64,000 bases of DNA from Ignavibacteriales bacterium (GTDB lineage: Bacteria; Bacteroidota; Ignavibacteria; Ignavibacteriales; Ignavibacteriaceae): assembly GCA_003538625.1 (NCBI GenBank), contig DPRR01000039.1, positions 1 through 64,000 on the forward strand, written 5' to 3'. Each line of letters opens with the position of its first letter. Positions within the stretch are counted from its first letter, which is position 1. The position numbers and the translations under genes are program-made. This document shows positions 1-7,793 of this stretch, one piece after another. Under the pieces are notes generated by a model. The model did not search any database. It worked only from the letters and a program-made list of their open reading frames with translations, and was not told the DNA's origin.

Positions 1-160
1 GGGAATTTACCCTTAGAGATTAAATTTTTGAGCAAAAGATTCTTATTTTATAAATTTTGAAAGTATTGCTGAAAAAGATTATGAAGTATAAATTTTTCAT
101 GCAGTAAATAAAATATTTTGATATATATTTAAATCAGAAATAAAAATTTAAAATGTGACG

Positions 161-553
161 ATGTTTTTGAATCTTGAAAAAAATATTTATAGAGTTACCG
201 CAACCCTATTATTGAACGTTGCATTTCTTCATTTAATCACCTCTTTATTATTATTTGAAAATAATCCACAGGGATTTAAGAGAAGTACCGAAACAACCCT
301 ATTGGCTTCAACTTTCATTGAAAATTCACCAGGGAAGATTGAAAACAACCTAAAAAAACTAGATCGCACCTCAGACAATATTACTTCTGAATCCAAATCT
401 TTAAGTAACGAGAAATTTATATATTCAGAGGAAGTTGAGAGAAACTTACAAATCAGACTTTTATACGTAATTAAAATAACCAACGAAATAAATATTCTTC
501 AATTAATTTCTAATCAGATCGGCCAACGTAGTCCTCCTTCCATTCAATCCTAA
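161..553 (+). CDS. Small single-pass membrane protein with C-terminal RSPP motif, unknown function
   Basis: I do not recognise this family. The protein of about 130 residues has a hydrophobic segment near residues 12-32, then a polar Asn/Ser/Lys-rich region with no cysteines, and ends GQRSPPSIQS. The same RSPP element lies near the C-terminus of the small protein at 6599-6979 on the far side of the TonB locus, which suggests the two are related or bind a common partner. I chose the ATG at 161. An in-frame GTG at 155 is possible, and neither has a clear Shine-Dalgarno. The gene is followed by 217 non-coding bases before exbB. Small envelope proteins with a C-terminal Pro-Pro are known beside TonB-linked genes in Bacteroidota (HYC_CC_PP type), but the HYC and CC motifs are absent, so that link is only an analogy. 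Confidence 0.6.
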   Translation: MFLNLEKNIYRVTATLLLNVAFLHLITSLLLFENNPQGFKRSTETTLLASTFIENSPGKIENNLKKLDRTSDNITSESKSLSNEKFIYSEEVERNLQIRLLYVIKITNEINILQLISNQIGQRSPPSIQS

Positions 554-606
554 AGAACAAAATTAAATTATTATAGTAGAAAATCTGTTGAGATTTTATA
601 CTGATG

Positions 607-698
607 TACTACTCAATACAATTAAGTAACTCTGTCTTTTTATGACAGGTCGGACTATTTCTAAATCCGATAGAATAGCGTGTATTCACTTAGTAGTA
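607..698 (+). promoter_or_regulatory. Candidate branched RNA structure in the leader of the exbB operon
   Basis: The sequence can fold into a multi-branched structure. The outer stem is TACTACT (607-613) with AGTAGTA (692-698). The inner stem is AATACA (615-620) with TGTATT (681-686). Two hairpins sit inside: CTGTC/GACAG (632-636, 644-648) and TCGGA/TCCGA (650-654, 666-670). A six-T run follows at about 705-710. It lies between the RSPP gene and the TTG start of exbB. It could be a terminator for the upstream gene, a cis-regulatory leader or a small RNA. I match it to no riboswitch class. The stems are short and AT-rich, so chance pairing is possible. Confidence 0.3.
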
Positions 699-770
699 AT
701 TCATTTTTTAAATTGAAATTCATAGATCGATAATAAGTAAACTTTATTTTAAATAATTAGGAGAAATAAA

Positions 771-1577
771 TTGAAACCTAACACCGGACTTAAGGGAGCA
801 TTTGCAGGATTCGCAACGATTGTAATTCCTGTTTTATTTGTTGTTGCATTAATTCTATTCTTTTTCGTAATGGGTAATCCGCAAAACTTTCAGGGAAATA
901 ATGTAAATAATTTACCAAAGCCAGGGAATTATCTTGGAGTTATTTATAAAGGCGGAATAATTGTTCCGTTACTAATGACAATACTAATGATGGTAATAAC
1001 ATTTACAATAGAAAGATATATCACATTAACCCGTGCAAAAGGAAAGGGGAGGATATCCTCTTTTGTAGTACGTGTTTATCAAAAACTTTCCAGCCAGGAT
1101 ATTGAAACTGCAATCAAAGAGTGCGATAACCAACGAGGTTCTGTTGCAAACGTACTGAAAGCTGGACTGATAAAATACAGACAAGTCAATACCGCAAAAG
1201 AAATGAACAAGGATCAGAAGATTCTTTCCATTAAACAGGAAATTGAAGAGGCAACTTCACTAGAACTACCGGTGCTGGAACAAAATTTAGTAATACTAGC
1301 GACTATAGCACCATTAGCTACTCTGCTGGGATTATTAGGGACAGTATTGGGAATGATTAAAGCTTTTTCAGCGCTTGCTACAGCCGGAGCTCCTGATGCA
1401 GTTGCACTTGCAACCGGTATTTCGGAAGCACTAATCAATACGGCGTTTGGTATCGGTTCATCAGCTTTAGCAATTGTTTTTTACAATTATTTTACTACAA
1501 AAATTGATAAAATGACTTACAGTATTGATGAAGCTGGAGTTGCAATTGTTCAGAATTTTTCATCGCACAACAGCTAA
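771..1577 (+). CDS. exbB: MotA/TolQ/ExbB proton channel family protein
   Basis: Inner-membrane proton-channel subunit that, with ExbD, uses the proton motive force to energise TonB. The 268 residues hold hydrophobic segments near 14-35, 62-83, 172-197 and 220-240. The MotA_ExbB core lies at about 110-255 and includes the glycine-rich run GLLGTVLGM typical of TolQ/ExbB. The N-terminal extra membrane segment is common in Bacteroidota-type ExbB. The start is TTG at 771, supported by AGGAG at 759-763. It is the first gene of exbB-exbD-exbD-tonB, with 28 bases before the next gene. The branched leader fold at 607-698 could control it. The family assignment is secure; its dedication to TonB rather than a Tol-like role is inferred from the downstream tonB. 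Confidence 0.95.
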   Translation: MKPNTGLKGAFAGFATIVIPVLFVVALILFFFVMGNPQNFQGNNVNNLPKPGNYLGVIYKGGIIVPLLMTILMMVITFTIERYITLTRAKGKGRISSFVVRVYQKLSSQDIETAIKECDNQRGSVANVLKAGLIKYRQVNTAKEMNKDQKILSIKQEIEEATSLELPVLEQNLVILATIAPLATLLGLLGTVLGMIKAFSALATAGAPDAVALATGISEALINTAFGIGSSALAIVFYNYFTTKIDKMTYSIDEAGVAIVQNFSSHNS

Positions 1578-1605
1578 TGATAAATGTAAAGAATAGGTTA
1601 AAATT

Positions 1606-2226
1606 ATGCCTAAAGTAAAAATACCCCGTAAAAGCACATTGATAGACATGACAGCAATGTGTGATGTTGCTTTTTTATTGTTAACATTCTTTATGTTGAC
1701 AACACAATTCAAGTCGGATGAATCAGTTATTGTTGATACTCCTTCTTCGATATCCGAAATAAAATTACCTGATACTGATATATTAAATATCACTATCACA
1801 AAGGATGGAAAAATATTCTTTAGTATAGATAATAAAAATTTTACGCGCGAAAAATTATTGGCTAAGATAAGTGAAAAACATCCGGAGCTTCAGTTTGACG
1901 GACGAGAAGAAAAAGCTTTTGTGCTTACCGGAAGTATAGGAGTTCCGTTAAACCAACTTAAAGGTTATTTAGCTTTAGATGAATCGGACAGAAAGATGTA
2001 TCAGCAACCAGGTATTCCGGTCGATTCAACTAATAATGAATTGGGTGACTGGATTATGCAAGGACGCTTATCAAATCCCGGTGTCAGAATCACGGTAAAA
2101 GGAGATCAAGGATGCCCCTGGCCCGTAGTTAAAAAGGTTATGAATACACTTCAGGATAAAAATGTTAATAAATTTAATCTTATTACAGATCTTGAAGCTG
2201 ATCCAAATAAACTGAAAGGGATATAA
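1606..2226 (+). CDS. exbD: Biopolymer transporter ExbD, long form
   Basis: Proton-channel partner of ExbB: one N-terminal membrane helix (about 17-37) and a periplasmic domain. The membrane aspartate needed for proton conduction is D20, in the segment MTAMCDVAFLLL. At 206 residues it is longer than the usual 135-150. The extra 60 or so residues lie in the middle of the periplasmic domain, around PGIPVDSTNNEL, an insertion I associate with Bacteroidota ExbD proteins. The C-terminal part returns to the normal fold (VRITVKGDQGCPWPVVKKVM). Only three bases separate it from the second exbD, so the two are almost certainly cotranscribed and may form mixed dimers. Confidence 0.93.
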   Translation: MPKVKIPRKSTLIDMTAMCDVAFLLLTFFMLTTQFKSDESVIVDTPSSISEIKLPDTDILNITITKDGKIFFSIDNKNFTREKLLAKISEKHPELQFDGREEKAFVLTGSIGVPLNQLKGYLALDESDRKMYQQPGIPVDSTNNELGDWIMQGRLSNPGVRITVKGDQGCPWPVVKKVMNTLQDKNVNKFNLITDLEADPNKLKGI

Positions 2227-2229
2227 TCA

Positions 2230-2757
2230 ATGGCTGAATTAGAACAAAAACAAGCAGGTGGTAAAAAAGGCAAGAAAAAAGGCCGAAAAAAAATGTCCAC
2301 CAGAATTGATCTGACACCAATGGTTGATCTTGGTTTTCTGCTAGTCACTTTTTTTATGCTGACAACAACATTCAGTAAACCACAAACAATGGAGATTAAT
2401 CTACCGGTAAAACCGAAGGGCGAAGTAAAAGAAGAAGACCAAAATTCACTTAAAGCCTCAAAAGCATTTAACATAATATTGGGGAAAGACAATAAAGTGT
2501 TTTGGTATCTTGGCCTTGCTAATGAACCGATTGAAGGACCTATTGAGACGAATTTTTCTGCTGAAGGCATAAGAAAAGTTTTGCAGGAAAAGAATGCCTC
2601 AATAAAGGATATGGTAGTACTTATCAAACCAACAAATGATGCTATTTATAAAAATGTTGTTGATATACTTGACGAAATGAACATTTCTAACATAAAGCGA
2701 TATGCCCTTGTTGATATAGCAAAAGAAGAACTTGATCTAATAAAAAACATAAACTAA
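2230..2757 (+). CDS. exbD: Biopolymer transporter ExbD, second copy
   Basis: A second ExbD of 175 residues. A very lysine/glycine-rich N-terminus (residues 7-21) faces the cytoplasm, one membrane helix follows (about 31-50), and the conserved membrane aspartate is D33 within RIDLTPMVDLGF. The periplasmic domain starts with the EINLPVKPKG strand and lacks the long insertion of the preceding ExbD. It sits 3 bases after the first exbD and 13 before tonB. Paired exbD genes are common in Bacteroidota-type TonB loci. The two proteins diverge enough that they probably have distinct positions in the complex. Confidence 0.93.
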   Translation: MAELEQKQAGGKKGKKKGRKKMSTRIDLTPMVDLGFLLVTFFMLTTTFSKPQTMEINLPVKPKGEVKEEDQNSLKASKAFNIILGKDNKVFWYLGLANEPIEGPIETNFSAEGIRKVLQEKNASIKDMVVLIKPTNDAIYKNVVDILDEMNISNIKRYALVDIAKEELDLIKNIN

Positions 2758-2770
2758 GGTTTTAGAAAAA

Positions 2771-3562
2771 ATGACAGATCAAATAATATTAAAAGCAGAT
2801 ATTGATGAATTGATATTTGCAAAGAAGAATAAGGATTACGGGGCCTACAAATTACGTAAAGCCTATAAAACCTATCTTTCAATTGCAATGTGGATTGCAG
2901 TCCTCCTTGTATTTTTTGCAACAACCGGACCGACGATTTACAATATGCTCAATCCAGAAAAAGTTGATGATAGAAAACTTAAGAAAGTTATAATAACTGA
3001 TTTGGCACCGCCTCCATCTATAGGCGAAGAACAGAAAATCGAAAAGATTGATCAAATTGCTCCTCTGAAATCAACAATTAAGTTCACTCCTCCTGTAGTA
3101 AAACCTGATGAACAGGTTAAGGATGAGTATATCCCGACTGTAGATGAACTGAAAGAAGTAGATCCGGGAATGAAAACCGAACAAGGCGTTGAAGGCGGTG
3201 TAGATTACAGTCTGATTGAAGTTGAAGAAAAGGTTGTTGAAGAAAAAAAGGAAGAGGCTCCAACGTACTTTGTTGCGGTAGAAGAAATGCCTGAACCGAT
3301 AGGTGGAATAGGAGCAATACAGCAATTAATAGTATATCCGGAAATTGCTAAGCGAGCCGGTGTTGAGGGAAAAGTATATGTGCTAGCGTTCGTTGATGAA
3401 AAAGGAAATGTAACGGGTGCAAAAATAATTAAAGGTATCGGTGCCGGCTGTGATGAAGCTGCTCTGAATGCTGTGAAACAAGTAAAATTCAAGCCCGGTA
3501 AACAGAGAGGAACACCAGTTAAAGTACAAGTATCTATACCAGTTGTGTTCAAACTTCAATAG
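2771..3562 (+). CDS. tonB: Energy transducer TonB
   Basis: Links the ExbB/ExbD motor to outer-membrane receptors. The 263 residues begin with the segment ELIFAKKNKDYGAYKLRK, characteristic of Bacteroidota-type TonB, then a membrane helix at about 36-57. A Pro/Lys/Glu-rich periplasm-spanning linker covers roughly 75-165. The C-terminal TonB domain (about 178-263) contains YPEIAKRAGVEGKV, GAGCDEAALNAVK and VKVQVSIPVVFKLQ, the usual signature strands. It is the fourth gene of the exb operon. No TonB-dependent receptor gene is present in this window, so the transported substrate cannot be read from context. Confidence 0.95.
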   Translation: MTDQIILKADIDELIFAKKNKDYGAYKLRKAYKTYLSIAMWIAVLLVFFATTGPTIYNMLNPEKVDDRKLKKVIITDLAPPPSIGEEQKIEKIDQIAPLKSTIKFTPPVVKPDEQVKDEYIPTVDELKEVDPGMKTEQGVEGGVDYSLIEVEEKVVEEKKEEAPTYFVAVEEMPEPIGGIGAIQQLIVYPEIAKRAGVEGKVYVLAFVDEKGNVTGAKIIKGIGAGCDEAALNAVKQVKFKPGKQRGTPVKVQVSIPVVFKLQ

Positions 3563-3642
3563 ATGACATTGAATTAACAGATTTGAAATCAATTGAAATT
3601 GAAAATGCAGGTAGTCAATATTAAATCTTTTGAGATTATCTA

Positions 3643-3846
3643 ATGGGTCTTTCAGAAATAGCAAATACTGCTATGGCAATTGTATATCTGGCTTGCGGGA
3701 CTTTTTTACTTGTGGGAAAGAACATATTCAATTTTTCAGATTTTCAGAAAATAGGATTGGGATGCCTCCTGGTTTTGTACGGATTATTCAGAATATACAG
3801 TCTTTTAAAGAAAAGGAAACAGCAAAATGACAAAAATGAAGATTAG
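3643..3846 (+). CDS. Small two-helix membrane protein of the TonB locus
   Basis: A 67-residue protein with two hydrophobic segments (about 8-25 and 36-54) and a strongly basic, hydrophilic tail (KKRKQQNDKNED). No known family is recognised. It begins 80 bases after tonB and overlaps the next gene, a binding-protein-like lipoprotein, by 20 bases, which argues that it is translated and functionally linked to that gene. A larger overlapping frame on the same strand (3630-3830) has no such features and is discarded. The protein may be an inner-membrane anchor or accessory of the TonB system, but this is inference from position only. Confidence 0.65.
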   Translation: MGLSEIANTAMAIVYLACGTFLLVGKNIFNFSDFQKIGLGCLLVLYGLFRIYSLLKKRKQQNDKNED

Positions 3847-4753
3847 ATATAAAATACTCATTCTTTTTTTTCAGTTATTAGCTTTTATCTCCTGCACAAA
3901 TCAGGATAGTCCAACGGATACACCGACTACAGGTGAATTAACAATTTCTGTAGATGAAACTTATATGCCTTTAGTTGATTCTGAGATAACAACTTTTGAA
4001 TCCATTTATAATTACGCAAAAGTTTCGGTTAGATTTAAAACCGAAACTGATGCGTTTAATGATTTGATGAGCGATAGTGTAAGACTCATAATCGTTCCGC
4101 GGAAATTAAACAGTGAAGAATTAAAACAATTTGAGAAGTGGGAGATAGTACCAAAGATTACAAAAATAGCTTACGATGCAATTGCTCTAATAGGAAGCAA
4201 GGATATTAAAGATACGGTTTATACAATAGCAAAAATAAAATCCTTGATAAACAATGAAATCGGAAATAAAAGTTTGAAGAAAACTAAAATAGTATTCGAT
4301 AATAATAATTCGAGTACTATTAGATTTATAAAAGAAAAAACCGGCGTAACCAATTTTTCAACCAACTGCTATGCTCTGAATTCAAACAAAGCAGTATTGG
4401 ATTATGTGGCAAAAGAAAAAGATTGTATCGGAATAATAGGAGTAAACTGGATCAGCGATCATGATGATACGACAAATCTCAGTTTCTTAAAGAATGTAAA
4501 GGTTTTAGAAATTGCTTCTGATGAAAAATCAGAACCATTAAAACCATACCAGGCTTATATCGCGCAAAAAACTTATCCATTGTATAGAGAAATTTATATA
4601 ATAAGTAAGGAAGCTTATACGGGCCTTGGAACAGGTTTTACGGCTTTTGTAGCAAGTGAGAGGGGTCAAAGAATAGTGCTTAAATTCGGGCTTGTACCCG
4701 CAACAATGCCAGTAAGGCTTGTAGAACTTATAAATGAAGATATTACAAATTAA
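3827..4753 (+). CDS. PstS-like substrate-binding lipoprotein
   Basis: Predicted lipoprotein with a lipobox ending FISC, so acylated cysteine C23. The mature part resembles a type 2 periplasmic binding protein of the PstS family: an early strand GELTISVDETYMPL, the segment DSVRLIIVPRKL, a central KIAYDAIALIGS strand, and a late GFTAFVASERGQRIVLKFGL helix. All are positions conserved in phosphate-binding proteins. At 308 residues it has normal length. No permease or ATPase gene is nearby. It lies between tonB and a TPR gene, so a role in the TonB system (sensing or substrate hand-off) is more likely than classical ABC import. An N-terminal choice between ATG 3827 and ATG 3836 is open. Confidence 0.8.
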   Translation: MTKMKIRYKILILFFQLLAFISCTNQDSPTDTPTTGELTISVDETYMPLVDSEITTFESIYNYAKVSVRFKTETDAFNDLMSDSVRLIIVPRKLNSEELKQFEKWEIVPKITKIAYDAIALIGSKDIKDTVYTIAKIKSLINNEIGNKSLKKTKIVFDNNNSSTIRFIKEKTGVTNFSTNCYALNSNKAVLDYVAKEKDCIGIIGVNWISDHDDTTNLSFLKNVKVLEIASDEKSEPLKPYQAYIAQKTYPLYREIYIISKEAYTGLGTGFTAFVASERGQRIVLKFGLVPATMPVRLVELINEDITN

Positions 4754-4763
4754 GTGGTGAAAT

Positions 4764-6578
4764 ATGCTTAAAAAAATAATCCGGGGATTAATAATAATTT
4801 TAATCTTAAATTCACATTCATTTACACAGGATATTGGCCCTGGTGTAAAGCTAATAAGGAATGAGAAGTACAATAACGCCAAAATCTTTTTCAATAATTT
4901 ACTCAATACGGATACAAAAGCTGAGGCGTATTTTTATCTTGGTCAAATATTTTATACCCTGGAAAAATTTGATTCTGCAAAAATCGCTTATCAGAATGGA
5001 ATAATTGCGGATGCAGAACAACCGCTAAATTATGCCGGCATAGTTAAGATAAATTTAATTTCAGATGAAACATCTGATGTCGAAAGCAATACAAAAAAAG
5101 CCATAGATTTGGGCGATGAAAAAAATCCATTGGTATATGTTGTCTTATCTGAGGGCTTTACAAATCAAAAGGTAAAACAATATAACAAAGCAACAGAATT
5201 ATTATCGACTGCCATTTCCATAAATCCAAAATCTATAGATGCACTATTGAGTTTAAGTAAAGTTAGTTTATTAAAAGGTAACGGTACTGAAGCTATAATA
5301 AATAGTGATGAAGTCCTCAAAATTGATAATCGAAATCCTGAAGCTTTAACATTAAAAGCAAAAGTTTACACATTAATTAATAAAAACAATGAAGCCATTA
5401 CTTTATTGAACGATGCTATTAATAATGATTCAACTTATGCACCGGCTTTTAATGAATTAGCTGAACTTTATGCGAATTTAAAAGATTATTCAAAAGCTGC
5501 CGAATATTATGCGAAATATATACAGGCTTCTGAAATAACTTTAGAAAAACAGAAAAGATATGCATCTATTTTATATATCAACAAAGAATATTCAAAAGCA
5601 ATCAGCATATTGGAAGATGTAATAAAAATTGATAATAATTCTGCCTCATCTATGCGAATAATAGCTTATTCTTATTTACGACAGGAGAATGCAGAGAAAA
5701 GTAAATATTATTTTGAAAAATTATTTGATATTAAATCAACGGAGATTCTTCCTACAGATTATGAAAACTACGCCGAACTTTTAAGCAAAACCGGTAATGA
5801 TGCGCAGGCAATTGATTATCTGAAAAAGGTAGTTGATATGGACAGTTCCAGAAAAGACATATTAGCAAAAATGTCTGTACTGTACTTTAAAAATAAAAAC
5901 TGGGATGGGGTTATTACATCCTTAAATAGAAAAGAAAATTTGACAGCTCAGGAATATTTTGACTTGAGCAAGGCATATATTTTTAAAGGCGACGGAAACA
6001 TAACAAATGCTTTGCAAATATTAGGTGGCAAAATAAAACTTGAAGTTGAACAAATTGATAAAACGCGGCAATTACTTTTATATTATCAGCGAGATTTAGA
6101 TTTAGCTAAAAATGATACTCAAAAAATTATGGAAGCTAAAACTAAAACCATTCAAGGTGTTGAATCTTTATTAAAGCAAAATCAAAAATCGGATTGGAAC
6201 AAGGTAAAAGATAGCTGGGCTGATTTGATTACAACAACAATAGGTACAGAATATGCCAGCGCTGACACCTGTTTGAATACATTAATTTTAAAAACACCAA
6301 ATCTTGCTGTTACTTATATCTGGCAAGCTAGAGTAAAAGCCAACTTCGATCCCGAATCTGAAAATGGATTGGCAAAACCTTTTTATGAGAAATTTATTGA
6401 ATTAGCAAAAGATGAGCAGGATAAGTTTAAAAAAGAATTAATAGAATCTTATTCATACCTGGGTTACTATTATTATCTTCAGAAGGATAATCAAAAATCT
6501 AAAGGATATTGGCAGGAAGTTCTCTCAATCGAACCTGATAATAAACAGGCAACGGAAGTTATTAAACTGTTAAAGTAA
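4764..6578 (+). CDS. Secreted tetratricopeptide-repeat protein
   Basis: A 604-residue protein with an N-terminal signal segment (about 1-20, ending HSFTQ) and many tetratricopeptide repeats through most of its length. Recurrent units such as AEAYFYLGQIFYTLEKFDSA, PAFNELAELYANLKDYSKAA and the final SYSYLGYYYYLQKDNQKSKG are visible. TPR solenoids bind other proteins. It starts 10 bases after the PstS-like lipoprotein, so the two are coexpressed with the TonB genes, and the TPR is likely periplasmic. The order exbB-exbD-exbD-tonB-binding protein-TPR recurs in Bacteroidota from my general knowledge; the exact function is not established. Confidence 0.88.
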   Translation: MLKKIIRGLIIILILNSHSFTQDIGPGVKLIRNEKYNNAKIFFNNLLNTDTKAEAYFYLGQIFYTLEKFDSAKIAYQNGIIADAEQPLNYAGIVKINLISDETSDVESNTKKAIDLGDEKNPLVYVVLSEGFTNQKVKQYNKATELLSTAISINPKSIDALLSLSKVSLLKGNGTEAIINSDEVLKIDNRNPEALTLKAKVYTLINKNNEAITLLNDAINNDSTYAPAFNELAELYANLKDYSKAAEYYAKYIQASEITLEKQKRYASILYINKEYSKAISILEDVIKIDNNSASSMRIIAYSYLRQENAEKSKYYFEKLFDIKSTEILPTDYENYAELLSKTGNDAQAIDYLKKVVDMDSSRKDILAKMSVLYFKNKNWDGVITSLNRKENLTAQEYFDLSKAYIFKGDGNITNALQILGGKIKLEVEQIDKTRQLLLYYQRDLDLAKNDTQKIMEAKTKTIQGVESLLKQNQKSDWNKVKDSWADLITTTIGTEYASADTCLNTLILKTPNLAVTYIWQARVKANFDPESENGLAKPFYEKFIELAKDEQDKFKKELIESYSYLGYYYYLQKDNQKSKGYWQEVLSIEPDNKQATEVIKLLK

Positions 6579-6598
6579 TTATCATAGCTGCAAAAGAG

Positions 6599-6979
6599 AT
6601 GCTTAACTTAAATCATCATATTAAAGAACTATCAAATATTTTATTAATAATTATGCTAATAGTTTTGCAGCTTTTTAGTTTATCATTTCTTACATTTTAT
6701 GGCACTAATGAATCAAAAAAAAATGGTACCAGCACTCATAGTATAGGAAGCATTAGTGAATATCCAATCGAACCCATCTTAACAAAAAAGGACTCAAAAG
6801 AATTACAAATTTTAATTCCTTTTTTAGATAAACAAAAATATCGGATAGTTTCCAAGTACAAGATATATTACAAAAAACTTTTGCTATTGACCTGCTTTAA
6901 TGAAAAAGAGAAATTTTACCTGCTGGAAATTGACTGTAATAATTTAATTCCCCGAAGTCCCCCGATGTATCTCGCCTGA
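6599..6979 (+). CDS. Small membrane protein with C-terminal RSPP motif, unknown function
   Basis: Unrecognised 126-residue protein. A hydrophobic helix covers about residues 12-34, followed by a polar region and a more hydrophobic stretch near 90-112 (KKLLLLTCF, FYLLEIDC). It ends LIPRSPPMYLA, matching the RSPP ending of the protein at 161-553. Overall identity between the two is otherwise low, though both have one N-terminal helix, similar length and no clear signal-peptidase site. It begins 20 bases after the TPR gene and so may be the last gene of the TonB locus. Function unknown. Confidence 0.6.
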   Translation: MLNLNHHIKELSNILLIIMLIVLQLFSLSFLTFYGTNESKKNGTSTHSIGSISEYPIEPILTKKDSKELQILIPFLDKQKYRIVSKYKIYYKKLLLLTCFNEKEKFYLLEIDCNNLIPRSPPMYLA

Positions 6980-6984
6980 TTATT

Positions 6985-7054
6985 AGCGACATCAAGCTAT
7001 ACTATTCATAAATCAAAGCAGATTGCTGAATTCTTCATTGATGTTTTTATCGCT
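6985..7054 (+). promoter_or_regulatory. Bulged hairpin upstream of the 7117 gene
   Basis: AGCGA (6985-6989) plus CATCAA (6990-6995) pair with TTGATG (7038-7043) and TCGCT (7050-7054). The unpaired TTTTTA lies between the two halves of the downstream arm, giving 11 pairs with one bulge. It occupies the gap between the RSPP gene and the secreted protein at 7117. It could be a leader structure or a weak terminator. AT-rich background makes this tentative. Confidence 0.25.
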
Positions 7055-7116
7055 GCTGTTAAATCAATATAAAAATATTGAATTTTTATTTAGCCTAATT
7101 ATAAGGAGTTCGGATT

Positions 7117-7569
7117 ATGAAAAAGATTAAGTTAGTTTTATCAGTAATTGTGTTGTGCTTCCTATTTCAAGACACCAATTATGCACAACTTATAAATATT
7201 CAAAGATTTATCGGAAGATCTCAAATAGATTTAATTAATGAATTAGGAACACCTGTTCATTTTGATGATAGCAATCCTTTAATGATGCACATGACTTATA
7301 ATTTTCTTTCAATCGAATGTATTGCTGATCAAAATGGAATATATCAAGTACAACTAACAAGAAAGTACACATCGGAAAAAGAAGCTTATGATGATATTAA
7401 AGATTTTATTGCCTGCTCTATCAGAGAAGGATTTATTAGTGATTCTATTTCAGCAAAAAAATTCATTCTTAAAAACAAAGGTATTAAAACAGAAATCTCT
7501 CTGGATCAATTAATTGATAGTCCATATATAGAATTAAAGATTGAGGCATTGAGAAAAACAGACGAATAA
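7117..7569 (+). CDS. Secreted small protein with a weak BamE/SmpA-like motif, unknown function
   Basis: A 150-residue protein with a standard signal peptide (about 1-23, cleaved near TNYAQ) and strong Shine-Dalgarno AAGGAG before the ATG. The mature start, GRSQIDLINELGTPVHFDDSNP, resembles the 'G.s...v...lG.P' motif of BamE/SmpA-like periplasmic domains, but similarity is too weak to assign the family. The rest looks alpha/beta with a Lys/Asp-rich C-terminus. A nine-pair AT-rich hairpin (7562-7588) overlaps the stop codon. It follows the RSPP gene by 137 bases. Function unknown, probably periplasmic. Confidence 0.72.
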   Translation: MKKIKLVLSVIVLCFLFQDTNYAQLINIQRFIGRSQIDLINELGTPVHFDDSNPLMMHMTYNFLSIECIADQNGIYQVQLTRKYTSEKEAYDDIKDFIACSIREGFISDSISAKKFILKNKGIKTEISLDQLIDSPYIELKIEALRKTDE

Positions 7570-7588
7570 ATAAAATATTTTTATTCGT
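7562..7588 (+). terminator. AT-rich hairpin at the end of the 7117 gene
   Basis: ACGAATAAA (7562-7570) pairs perfectly with TTTATTCGT (7580-7588) around a nine-base loop, and it overlaps the stop codon of the upstream gene. It lacks a following T-run, so it may stabilise the 3' end rather than act as an intrinsic terminator. Confidence 0.3.
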
Positions 7589-7679
7589 TGAGCAAAATCA
7601 GGCGATACGCAGGTTTTATTTTTCAACTTAATTAAGAAATATTAATTAAAAATAGCATAAACAAAGAAACGGAAATCAA

Positions 7680-7793
7680 ATGAGTGAGAATGATCAAAAA
7701 GAAAGAACAAGTATGGATTTAATTAAAGACTTATTGAAACTAGTTATTCCATTTGTCATCATTTATTTAATTTATATTTTTTTCTTAAAATAA
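7680..7793 (+). CDS. 37-residue single-helix membrane peptide (putative)
   Basis: A short reading frame: a hydrophilic charged head (MSENDQKERTSMDLIKDLL) followed by one strongly hydrophobic helix (about residues 19-36) ending FFLK. A weak GGAA lies eight bases before the ATG. The clean amphipathic-to-hydrophobic layout is typical of small membrane peptides, but at this length chance is possible. It lies between the secreted 7117 protein and the hairpin-bearing gap. Unknown function. Confidence 0.42.
   Translation: MSENDQKERTSMDLIKDLLKLVIPFVIIYLIYIFFLK

Noticed and set aside
1870..2070. Insertion in the first ExbD as a novel domain
   Set aside because: The PGIPVDSTNN-type insertion is familiar from Bacteroidota ExbD proteins.
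2265..2295. A-rich run at the start of the second exbD as a possible programmed frameshift site
   Set aside because: The Lys-rich N-terminus is in frame and is normal for ExbD cytoplasmic tails; no alternative product results.
2151..2627. Minus-strand open frame across the two exbD genes
   Set aside because: Antisense shadow with biased composition; both exbD genes are well supported.
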